Shown: positions 37,441 to 48,462 of the stretch, in pieces
Position numbering within the stretch: position 1 is the first letter of the stretch
Layout of the letters: every line of letters starts with the position of its first letter
Assembly: GCA_963920525.1 (NCBI GenBank)
Contig: OY986439.1
Location: forward strand, 47,860,482-47,924,481
Reading direction: 5' to 3'
Length of the DNA stretch: 64,000 bases
DNA from: Dichetophora obliterata
Lineage: Eukaryota > Arthropoda > Insecta > Diptera > Sciomyzidae
Program-made: the position numbers and the translations under genes
The notes under the pieces: generated by a model
Seen by the model: the letters and a program-made list of their open reading frames with translations, nothing else
Told to the model about the DNA's origin: nothing
Databases searched by the model: none

Positions 37441-38977
37441 TCTTGATACATGAAATTTATTTATTCTTGTATTTGCAAGCTTCTGCATTTTCTTTTCTGT
37501 CCAAAAGTCATTCAATGTCTACGATAATTGTCATTTTTACCTACAATAATTGCATAAAAGCTGTTGCCAGCAGCAATTGTACGAAATCTGTTTCAAATTT
37601 GTTAGAGTGTAATAGTGTAAGGCGAAATGGAAAGTAGCATTCTCAATGTCTAAAAAAATTATTTCATTTAAAATTTTATTAAAATTTACTCCTATATTCA
37701 GAAGTTTTCTTGATTTTGATTTAATTAAAGACTTTATTTTTGTAAGCAAAACTAACGAACCTCGATGGAAAACAAATTCAATTTTTAATATATGCAAAGT
37801 TTTATTGATATTGTTTGCTATTTTTAAATTGTTTTTAAATAAATAAATTTGACTATTTGCATATGATCACACTAAGATATAGAGATTTTTATTATGGCTT
37901 TTGTTTTCTAAACATAAGCAAATTGCAAATTTTATGCCTTGATTTTGATGCCAGCTTAATGTTGCTGTTGGTCTTGTTGTTGTTATTGTTTTATCTATAC
38001 ACCTGCTGTTTTGTTGCATGTCAACGATAAATTCTCATCACGTACGAAAAATATTTTTCTATCACCTATAAAGTATTTTATACCCTGCGGTAGCTTTTGA
38101 AGCAGAGTTGCATCTAAAGGGATATGCATCCATTGAAGCTGCAGCACTACATGACCTCTGTGAGCGTCCAACAAAACTACAGGCACGCACACGCACTCAC
38201 ACAAACAACAAACATATCCAGTATGGACAAACATGTTTGTAATTGGTTTTTGTCTGAGTAGGTTTGATTGTATGACATGTGCGAAAGAGTATGTGTGCAT
38301 GGTCATAAAGTTACAGTGGTAGTAGAAAAAATCAACTTAACCTATAACCTATATTATACTAGCAACAGTAATAGCAATAACAACAACACAAACAACAACA
38401 ACAACAAAGACAATAAAGAATCTATTCTGTAAACATTGAATCAACAACTTGGGGCTATGAAATACAACAACACAATGCAATAAATAGCAACACAGGATAA
38501 AACAAAAAAAAACTGAAGGAAAAGAAAAAGTTTCCAGCACACCTATTTTATACTGCTCTGTCCTGCCCACTCCAATACTCTCAACCAACTCTGATCACAT
38601 CGACAACAAAACTAGAAGCAAAACAACAACAACAACAACAACAAAAATAGGAACAACATCGACAACAACCATTTTGCACCCATGACTCTATTACCGTTAA
38701 AATGCGATTTGCTCTCGTTTCACTTCAGTTTTGTTTAATTTTTATTTTTATTTTGTGTAGTTTTATTTTGTTTTGCCTCGCTTCGTTTTTGAGCTCTTCA
38801 AAGTCTCTTAGCGGAAGTCGTGAGTGTCGAGTCGAGACTCGCACTTGTAAATGGAAACCGTTAACGTTTTTATGCATTCAATATACCGTTATTTATTCTT
38901 AAGAGGATAATAGTGCATGAGTGCAGAAGTATGTGTTGATGCCTATTAGTATATATATATGTATGTGCGTCTCTACA
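37441..38977. other. Low-complexity spacer
   Basis: CAACAA-rich and T-rich sequence. Nothing recognisable as coding. TTTTATACCCTG at about 38079 resembles a word frequent in fly transposons but has no further support. Confidence 0.4.
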
Positions 38978-40299
38978 TTAAGGTGGCCTACTCGATATGT
39001 ATAGACAAAAAATGTTAGCTTGATTTGTTAACGCCATAGTCTAAAAATATTAGTTTAGTTTGATATAAAACTAAAATTTTTAAAAATTTGTGTTGTTTGA
39101 TGAATTTTAGAACTCGCTCTAGATCTCGACAGCTGTTGAAGAAGCGCTTCACAAGGGTTTTTCTAAGTATTGAATCAAAAAAGTAACAAAAACAACGCTT
39201 TGTGTATATTTTTCACAAAAACTGGTCTACACTTTATTTTTTTTTAATATTTCTTTAAAATGAGCTGTCAAACATAAAAATTGCGTAAAATGTATCAGAG
39301 TTGTGATACTTTACTTTTTAAAAAAATTTGATTTTGTTTCTGTTGTAATAAAAAAAAAATCGTCAAAAAAAATTTTTAAAAAATTGCTACGAAATATTTT
39401 TAAAATGTTTTTTGGCACAAACTTAATACAAATACACAAAATTTTGTGGTAACGTTGATAAACTAGGTCGTAGGTGGTTAACTAGGTTTAAAATTTTGTA
39501 AATTTCTAGTTTGGGTATTTTTACGAAAAAATCTCCAAAAATCCAAAAATGCTGAATTTAGTTTTTTGCTATTTTCTACAAAAAATACAAAAATCAAAAT
39601 TCGGATAAAAAATTTTAGCTGTTGAAACACGAATTTTATTTAAAAAATTCTCAAAGTTCCTGTTTTTGGCATTTCGGATACAAAAAAAAAGAAAAAACAT
39701 AAAAAATCTAAAAAACTATTTCTCATTTAAAAATACTTCAAGAATTTTAAATAATATTTCTGATTTTACATGAAATTAATTGTGAGCCTTTTAGAACAAG
39801 TTAGTTTGAAGAAGACAACAACAACAACAACTCTGTATAGAGTTAATTACACAGCAGAGTAGACAGCCTGTTTCGGAAACCGCTACATTTCCGCTTCAGA
39901 AGTCTTGATACTGTTAAAGTCTTATATGATTTACCACCTGTTTGAATGAACTTCTATGAAGTTTATTCTCTCATTAGCCATTTTAATCATACGACGATTG
40001 AAGCAGTAAATATTTTAGATCAAGTCTATAACTATACCAGGGATTGTGTGTGTGTTGCAGTTGCTTCTTATTTGTTTCGCTATTAATTTTGGTTCGACGA
40101 ACATGCCGAAGTTCACATTAGCACTAAAACGAATTTTTCTGCTTCTCTAGAATGAATTGAAATCTGGCAATTTGCACAACAAAATGTTGTTGTTGTTTCC
40201 TTCTTCAAACTTACTTGATCTAAAAAGCTCACAGTTAAATTCATAGAAAAATTCAAATAATAGATAACAATTAATTATTAAAACTTTCTGATTTTAGTT

Positions 40300-41050
40300 T
40301 AAAGGGGGGGGGGGGGGTAAGGTTTTAAGACTGTTTTTTGTTGTATTTGTTTTTCTGAATGGACAATATGTCGAGAGTATTGTGTTAAATTTCAAGTAAA
40401 TCGGAGCAAAACTAACGAAGATACAGCGTTTTAAGCGACCGGCCCTCATACTGGTATATTCGAGTATACAAAATTTTAAATCGATTTTCCCAAACATGTA
40501 ATTTTTACAGTCGGTGACCACGATTCCGAGAAAACTACTTTACCGATCGTTTTGAAATGTTGTACATATAATCAAAATACAGATAGCTTTCAACTGACAT
40601 CAAGTTATTTTTAAATTTTTCGATTAGTATCAATCTTACAATAACAAATAGGTCAATTTTTTTGACAGAAAATCGACATTTAAGCTTTAAATTATGCAAA
40701 AAATTTAAAAATTGATTATTAAAAAAAATTGATGTCAGTTGAGAAAGAAAATGACTAACTAATCCAAACAATTTGTGTTTTTGTTTTCAGATATTCCAGT
40801 GCTGAGGAATCGCAGTCACCCGAAAAAATTTTTCGAGGCATCAGCGGAAAACTCCAATAACTCCAATAATAATGTTATTTCTTAACATTATTCTACCAAA
40901 ATTTTTTTAAATATTCTCTAAATAATGTGTTATAATATTCATATTTTCAAAATAAATCTATAAAAGCAATATGTAATAAAAAAATTCTTGAAAGTAGGCC
41001 TTTTGACAGAACAAACTTTACCTCCCCACCCCCCCCCCCCTTAAAAACTT
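40300..41050. repeat. Inverted repeat with poly-G/poly-C ends
   Basis: TTTAAA followed by a 14-G run (about 40299-40318) faces a 12-13-C run followed by TTAAAAA (about 41028-41047). Inside, CAACTGACATCAA (about 40590) and its complement TTGATGTCAGTTG (about 40730) form a second, smaller inverted pair. It may be a MITE inserted at TTAA. The evidence is thin because the arms are mostly homopolymer. Confidence 0.4.
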
Positions 41051-41097
41051 TTGGAGTTCCAGGGCTGCCAGCATATCAGACCCTGGCTTAAGCATAG

Positions 41098-41450
41098 TAC
41101 TCTGTTCAGTTTCATGTGAAATTTCACTCAAATCTCCATACAAAATATGACAGCTCCGAAACAAGCGTGAAAATTTTCACAATATTTTCGTCAGAACAGT
41201 ACTCTGTTTCGCTGCGTGAAATTATCGCAACATGTTTCTCAGCAACATTTTCTCACGACAATTTAATTGTATTGCCTATTTATTTTGAAGTGAAAAGAGA
41301 AAAATCATATGAAATGTCCCAACTCACTCTCTGTGCCTCTCTGAGAAACGTTGCAAACGGAACTCCTCGCAACAAAATATGTGTCAGAAATTTCACGAAA
41401 CAAATAAATAGATGTTGCCACTGAAATTTCACGCAAACGAACAGAGTACT
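41098..41450. mobile_element. Tc1/mariner-type MITE, ~353 bp
   Basis: Terminal repeats GTACTCTGTTC (left) and GAACAGAGTAC (right) are each flanked by TA. The similarity continues inward as GTTTCATGTGAAATTTCA versus GTTTGCGTGAAATTTCAG after complementing. TA duplication and short inverted ends suit a Tc1/mariner-mobilised MITE. An internal GCAGTACTCTGTTTCGC-like copy of the end lies at about 41199. A partial relative is at 18.7 kb. The open frames in it are not convincing genes. Confidence 0.75.
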
Positions 41451-42089
41451 AGGCTTTAAGGTTGAAAAATATTCAAAAAAACCCACAAAGTTAACAAATT
41501 TACTTTTACACCACTGCCCGTTTGATGTCAAATGCCATAGCCACATGTGATGTCGTTTTTTTTTTAATTTTGCATTTTTGGGGATTTTTTTGTAAAAATA
41601 CCCAAACACGAAATTTACAAAATGTTGACTTTTTTTGTGTATATATATAGGAAGTGTTGTTACAGAAAATATATCAACATTTTATTGCAGCTTTTTTCAA
41701 ATTTGAATTTGTACGATTTCTTTTTTTTTCCAACACAAAAGAATATGAATTTTTTTTTTTTTTTTAAAAAAAGTTCATCACAACTCTGGTACTTTATATC
41801 TGATTTTTGTTTTTGATATCCCAATTTAATAGAACAATTTAAAAAAAAACGAAGTTCATACCAGTTTTTTTTTAATACTTTAAGCGTTGTTTTTAGTACT
41901 TCTTTGATTATTTTTAAATATAAAGAAAAACTCTTGGGAAACTCTTCTTCAACTATCTGGCTCTTGAGCGAGTTCTACAAATTCATACCTCGGCACGAAA
42001 CTTTATAGATTTTAGTTTTATATTCAATCGAATTTTTAAGCCTGTGGCGCCAACAAAAATGAAGTTTTTGTAAATGAGGGCCACCTTAA

Positions 42090-43670
42090 TCTACGTATAA
42101 CATATACTTGTATGTGTGTATGCTTATGTTTGCAGGTGTGATTGCTTACATGTCGTGTCTACTCGCGCTGGTATCCTTGCAACAACTTCGAGGCTTGCGT
42201 GTCCTTCGAGTATGTTACATCAATACTCATGCATGATGTTGTTGTTGCCTTTATTGGCATTGTTGTTGCAGTTTATTTATTAGATTTGTTGCTGTTCAAT
42301 TGTTGTTCTTTGCTTGTTTGTTCGTTGGATTCTTAGTTGCATTTGTTTAAAGCTTTTAAAAAACTTTTCTTTCCCGCTAAATTTTAAACAGCTCTGAATT
42401 AAAATTAAAATACAGACTGACATTATGAGACGGTCAGCAGGATAATTTAAATAACTAACTATGTATATATTACAGCTATAATTGTTCAAAAAATTTGAAA
42501 AAAGCGAGAGGAATCTGTAGTGAAAGTATGGTAGTAACTGTATTTATAGTATAAAAGCCCGTCCTACGACGGGCCCCTCGTACACTTCATTTTTGGAACC
42601 CATTTGCCGAAAGCACTTTATTTTCTTTTAAAAGCTTGGTTTTTTTATTCACTTGATTTTTTTCAAAACACAAATATACCACTTTAATTAACACTTTAGG
42701 CACTTTAAGTATTGAAGCAGTGTTGAAAAAATACTTAAAGTTTAAAAGTGCAAAAACTTGAGTTTGGGTACATTCACACTTATATACAACTTTACAAACT
42801 GGCTTTGTATGGTTTCGTTTTGTGGCTGATACAACTATATTTTTTGGTGCAATCCATCAAAAGTACTTCATTAAATTCGTCATAGCTTATTTATAAAAGG
42901 ATGACTATTGTAAAAACCCTATCTTGTCACTAATAAGTTTCAAATGAATTTTCTGTGCATACTTTTAGGCTGAACCTTTTTGAGGAAAATATATGTTGTA
43001 AAAGCACTGCAATAATTGCAAAAAGTAATTACAGTTTGAGTGATACTGTGTGCGAAGTAGCATGATTGCCTTTTATTTATTAAGATTAAATTTTTTTTTG
43101 TATTATTTGATAGAAATTGATTTTAATTTTTTGATAATCTAAGTTTTAAGTTTAATAAAAGAAATGTGCTGAATTTTAATAACGCCATTTAAAACACAGC
43201 TCATTGTCTAACTCATCGTAATAAGAGAACTTTTTTAATACAAACTTCTTCCCTAGAGTTCGAAATTTAAAAAAAAATTATGCAAAGACAGTGGAAGTGT
43301 TCTCGCGAACAGGGTTGTAAACGACAAAATTGTAATTATTTACTTTTATTATTTTACAAGCACTTTTATTCATTTTTATTAATTTTTTTTTTTTGGGTAT
43401 GCGATAAAAATACCCCAAACTGCTAAACTGCCTGCTCAGTTTTGTTTGTATATAATAAATGTATATAATCGCAAAATAAAAACACTTAAAAAAATGTCGC
43501 TTACAACGTTATTCGCGATTATGCTTCAGTTGTATTTATAATCGGAGTACTCATATAGATTTGTATTTTTCATAATTTATAAAAAATTAATGTAATTATT
43601 AAATTCAAATTTTTATTTGGTTTTATTCCCCTTATAACAACTACTTACTGTAAGTAATTACAGTCATACC
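42090..43670. other. Spacer with one GC-rich hairpin
   Basis: AT-rich sequence. TATAAAAG (42550-42557) overlaps the first base of a perfect 7-bp stem, GCCCGTC-CTAC-GACGGGC (42557-42574). No gene is seen downstream. Confidence 0.4.
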
Positions 43671-45756
43671 CTGGCAAAATAACAATAGTTAACCAGTATT
43701 TTTTTCTTATTTTTAAGTCTTTGTTAAAATTTTTGTTTTCAAGACAAAGTTTGAAACTCAAAAATCAAAATTTTTTAATGAAATTGTCAATAGCTGCATT
43801 CCCGTGGCACTAGATCAGATCAAATCTCATTGGAAAAACTTTAGTTCAACTTTATAACAATTTAGCATCACTGTCTTGAAACAGTTGTTTGAAGAGCAAT
43901 AACCAAAGAAGTAAAATATAAGGTAGTGGTGTAATAGCAGAAAAGTATGGTATTTTCTATATTGGTGTTGGTTCACACAAATGCAGAAACAATCACACAG
44001 GGCCGTATTTGGTTGTATCTTAAAATAAGGCCCAAACTGTTAAAGTTTTAAACATTTCAAGAATAGCAACCAGTCTAATTATTTAAAAAAATGTCACATC
44101 GCTCGCAATTGGCTTAGAAGTTTTAGGCATCCAACTATGAAAAAAATAGACTAAAAATAGGCTAGCTTATTTTTTAAGTTTTCTAACAAAACTAAACTTT
44201 ATGGGTATCAAAAGAGAGATAATACAAGTATCTATTCAACAAGATATCAAACATTAAAATACATGCATTTAAGATACAACCCTTTTTTTACTTAAAATCC
44301 CGAGTTTTTTCGAAATTTAATAAAAAAAACTAAATGTCTTTAGTTTTATCTTAGATAATAGGAGGTCTTCGGCCGCTGCTTAGGGATTACCAACCTCAGT
44401 AAATCCAACACAGACTTCGCTGTCTACAGTACTTCTAGATGTAGTTATTTTTTTAATAAATTTTTTTATGTATTGCTTTCGTAAAAGGAAAACGACTAGT
44501 TTTTCAGACAAATTTTAATAATAATAAAAAAAATTTTATCTTAAAAAGTTGTGCATGGAATTTTGTGTTTGACGTCTCGTTGAATAGATACGTGCATTAC
44601 CTCTGTTTTAATACCCATAAAGCTTAGTTTTGTTGAAAAACTAGAAAAACAGCAAAATTTTTAGGTAATTTTACTAAATTTGAAGGCATATAAATTCTAA
44701 ACTTGAACTTTAATTGCAAATGAAATTAGATTAATTTTTTAAAATCCTTATTTTTTGGGTGTTTCTGCCTAGTTGTTTTGCAGAAATTAGAAAAATTTAA
44801 CAAACAGGTACTAAATCTGATTTACTATGCTGAAAACAAGAGCGCCCCAAAAATGTAATCAAATGTGAAAAATGACTGCGCCCCTGAAGCAGTGTTTGTA
44901 TTTTGACAGATGTGGTTTGATCAAACTGGCGCAAAATCAACGGGGTCTAATTTGCATTTTTAAACCTTTTTTGAATTAGAAATATATACATTTCTAATAC
45001 AAATAAGTTAAAAAAATATCATTTGAAACTAAATTAAGCACTTTTGTTAAAAAAATTCAAACCGTATGGACATATTTACCTGTGGAACGAAAGTGTATTG
45101 CTCTTAAGTTTTTGAGAAATTTTTCAATTTTTAACCGCACAACTCATGTTGCATATAGTTTGGTGGTTTTTTTCTATTATTTTGTCGCTTTTTAAGCAGT
45201 GAAAAATGCTTAAAATTTAATTATTTTCAACTATTTTGCTGAGGAGTCTTCCAATCAGATGCCAGGGTTCTCAGAAATGTCAAAAACACTCTCAGTGTTG
45301 CTCGCACAATTTACGAATGGTGCAACAGTTCACGTACAGTTTATGCGTTGGCAACACCATTTCCTTATATTTTACTTCTGTGGCAACAACAAAAGAAAAC
45401 AGCAATACCAAAATGCCCATTGAGTGATGAAACGTCAAAATACGAAAATGAATAGTCATTTAGATTTGCCATCTATGTTCGTTTTGATAAAAAATGCTTG
45501 AAACTTGGCAGCATTTTAAGATCAGACATCGAGCCAGAAATTTAGCTGGTTCCAATATTTGTTTTTGTTTTGTGAATAAAATAAAGCCGCGCTTTAGATC
45601 AACGACCACGGGAATGCAGCTAATATCTGAAAAGCAATAGAAAATTTTTATCAAAATTTATTTGTTTTTAGCTTCAAATTTTGTTTTGAAATCAAAAACT
45701 TACAACAAACACATATAAATATTAAAAATACTGATTAACAATTGTTATTTTGCCAG
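43671..45756. mobile_element. ~2.1-kb inverted-repeat element
   Basis: The left arm (43671-43830) starts CTGGCAAAATAACAATAG. The right arm (about 45590-45756) ends with the complement, CAATTGTTATTTTGCCAG. Both carry AGCTGCATTCCCGTGG further in. A second inverted pair lies inside (about 44170-44300 and 44530-44655) around AAAACTAAACTTTATGGGTAT and GTATCTATTCAACAAGA. No transposase is present. The right end lies directly against the RTE-like LINE. No clean target duplication was found. Confidence 0.65.
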
Positions 45757-48322
45757 AATAAGGCTATTAGTTTGCGCTGCAACCGTCTGTCAATCGGTAT
45801 CGGCTGGCCTCATCTAAGAATGTATGCCAGCTATTTCCGTCCCTTGGTCCCAGTTTGAAACACCAAGCATTGTCAAAGTTGTCCTCTACTTGGTCTTTCC
45901 AACAAAGATGTGGTCGTCCTCTACTGCGTTGACCTCCGCTGGGTACCGAATCGAATATTTTCTTCACAAGAGCAGCGTCTTTCATGCGCTTAACATGACC
46001 TCGAAGTCACTCGATCTTAATGCGCTTGACTATGTCGATGTCAGCGTACAGCTCGTACAGTAAATCATTCCACCGTATTCGATACTCGCCGTTGACGCAG
46101 ATTGATCTGTAGATCTTACGAAGAAGCTTTCTCTCGAAGGCTCCTAACGTCTATTCATCTGAACTGCTCAGCGTCCAGGCTTGTGATGCATAAAGTAGGA
46201 CGGGCATGATGAGCGATTTAAAGAGCGTGATTTTCATTCGTCGAGAGAGGGCTCTGCTTCTCAATTGTCTACTGAGCTCAAAGTAACACCTGTTGGCAAG
46301 AGTAATTCTTCATTTGATCTCAATGCTGATGTCGTTGGTTGAGTTTATGCTGGATCCCAGATAGACGAAGTCCTTCACAACCTCGAAGGAGATATTGTCA
46401 ACTTTAATGTGAGTTCCAAGATGTTTTTAATAATAAAAAATTTTAATCATTTTAACTAATAACGATTTATTTAATAGTTTGATAAGTGCTGGTCCACGAG
46501 ATAAAATATCTTTTATCGTTGCTTTACAAAAGGAAAAATTGGTTAAAAAAACATTTGATGAAAATTAAGTAATACAAAAAGGACTCGTTTTTGACATAAA
46601 CTCCAAGAAAAGTGAAAACAGTGTGTTTTCAGAATAGATAAAGATAAAATACAAATAAATATACCTTATAACATATATTTGAGATATTGCTTATCTCGTG
46701 AGATCCTTTTTTATCTTCGTAAAGAAAACGTAAATGTATTGAAAATGTAATTGAGGAAGATCCTTATAACAATTTTTATATAAATCAGGTATGCACGTTA
46801 ACGTTAGTTTTAATGATAACCAAAATTTTATTTTTGTTTCGTTAAAGCAAAATCATCAAAAAAAAACAAAAAAAAAACAATGTTGGGCCTGTTTTTTGTT
46901 GACACCAAGTATTTCGTCTTGTCTGCATTCACTGCCAGACCCATTCGACTTAACTAACTTTCTAATCTGGAGAATGCTGCACTGAATTATGGCCAATGAT
47001 ATCGATGTCATCAGCATACGCAAGCAGCATAACACAAGAGTGTGGTTGTAGAATATTGTGCCACTACGTCTCAGATCAGCAACTCGGATGATCTTCCCAT
47101 CATTAGGTTGAAAAATCGCACGATAAGTAATCACATTATCTGAAATATCGTTTGGTAACAAATGGTGGGGAGAGGTCTTTCCCGATTTTAATTGCTCTGC
47201 TGGTGTTGCTCAGTGTCATCCTGCAAAGTCGTATTAGTTTTGCAGAAATACCAAACTCAGACATGGTGGAGTACAGGTGATTCCTTATTGGGCAATCGTA
47301 GGTGATTTTGTAGTCAACAAAAAGATAATGGTGTCAATGCGTTTTTCTTGGGTCTTCTCCAAGATTTGTCGTAGCGTGAAAATCTGGTCGATGGTGACTT
47401 TCCAGGTCTGAAAACAGACTGGTAAGGTGCAATCATTTCGTTTACAATGGGCTTCAATCTTTCACATAAAACGCTTGACAGGACCTTATATGCGATATTA
47501 AGAAGGCTAATACCACTGAAATTAGCACAAATAGTGGGATCATCTTTCTTGTGGATTCGACAGAGAACACTGAGATTCCAATCGTTTTAAATTCATTCCT
47601 CCGACCATTTTCTGCACAAAAGCTCGTGAGTGAGTTTTCGCACGATTGGAAAAGTGCTTTGAAGTAGGAGTGAAAGTAGAGTAAAGAAAGCTTCGACTTT
47701 TGACTGCAGTTTGTGGACATCTAGCTTTCTCGGAGTAGGGTTGCGTGCATTTTTAGCTGCACACGGGTGTGTAAGGATCTGGGCTGCGACAAGATTGTAA
47801 TCCAAGTCAATGTTTGCACCACGGATCGTGCGTACATCTTTTACACTGGAAGAGTAGATTTCGTAAATCAAAACGTGATCAATTTGGTTTCAAGTTTTTT
47901 GATCAGAGGACATCCAGGTGGCCTTATGAACATCGAGATGCTTTACACTAGTGCTACTGACGCCATGTTTCGTGCTACTGTGAAGTCATTCACCCTAATT
48001 TCGTTATCGAAGGTGTTATCGTGGATGCTGAACTTTCTGACTGTTGGACAAATGTATATTCCTTGCCGACGTTAGCGTTGAAGTTACTAAGCACGATTTT
48101 AACATCGTGACGGAGACAGCGCTTATTTGCATTTTCAAGGCACTCGTAACACACTTTGTCCTTCTTTCGGCACTTCTTTAGCACTTAGTAGGCTTATTTT
48201 AAAGAGTTTCACCTTTAAGTGAATCGTTTAACAGGTGTGAATTTAACTACGTGATGCCGTATTCTCTTGCAAACTACAAATCCGCATCTAAACTCATGTT
48301 TCTGCGCATGGCCGCTATGGTA
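45757..48322 (-). pseudogene. RTE-like LINE ORF2, main 3' part
   Basis: A decayed endonuclease/reverse transcriptase reads down the minus strand. Endonuclease: HEFRCGFVVCKRIRHHVVKF (about 48290), KIVLSNFNANVGKE (about 48090), RTIRGANIDLDYNLVAAQIL (about 47800). RT: ISLLNIAYKVLSSVLCERLKP (about 47510), VDNISFEVVKDFVYLGSSIN (about 46360), RALSRRMKITLFKSLIMPVL (about 46220). C-terminus: LGAFERKLLRKIYRSICVNG, then DSVPSGGQRSRGRPHLCWKD (about 45930) to the stop at 45767. The GRP...L.WKDQVED end is typical of RTE-like LINEs common in insects. Several stops and frameshifts make it dead. It is split at 46424-46880 and again at 48323. Confidence 0.75.
46424..46880. mobile_element. ~457-bp insertion inside the RTE-like LINE
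   Basis: The LINE reading frame breaks after HLGTHIKVDN (reading up from 46423) and resumes at about 46881. The intervening AT-rich DNA is non-coding and contains an inverted pair, CACGAGATAAAATATCT (about 46496) and AGATATTGCTTATCTCGTG (about 46681). It is probably a MITE. The ends are not sharp. Confidence 0.5.
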
Positions 48323-48462
48323 AAGGGTTTTCCATTAAGGACTTGACAACGTTTTTTTTAATAAACTCCGCCGAAACGGGTGCTATTTAGCGTTCAATGT
48401 TGGAAATGAGCTCTTCCAACGTCGTCGGCTTGTTGGCATAGACCAATGACTTGACGTAGCCA

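Larger units (their letters stand above)
38978..42089. mobile_element. ~3.1-kb element with ~500-bp inverted arms and TTAA ends
   Basis: The ends are TTAA|GGTGGCC (38978-38988) and GGCCACC|TTAA (42079-42089). The left arm (38982-39551) and right arm (41571-42085) are inverted copies sharing, in order, ATATAAAACTAAAAT, GAACTCGCTC, GTTGAAGAAG, AAAACAACGCTT, CAGAGTTGTGAT, and TTTTGTAAATTTC followed by GTTTGGGTATTTTTAC. TTAA at both ends suggests a piggyBac-type target, though the GGTGGCC terminus is not the usual CCC start. The interior holds a MITE, a small G/C-homopolymer inverted repeat (40.3 and 41.03 kb) and no transposase. Confidence 0.7.

Noticed and set aside
43995..44895. A hAT element bounded by CAGGGCCGTATTT and CAGGGGCGCAGTCATTT (complemented)
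   Set aside because: The ends are only loosely alike and the flanking 8-bp sequences do not match.
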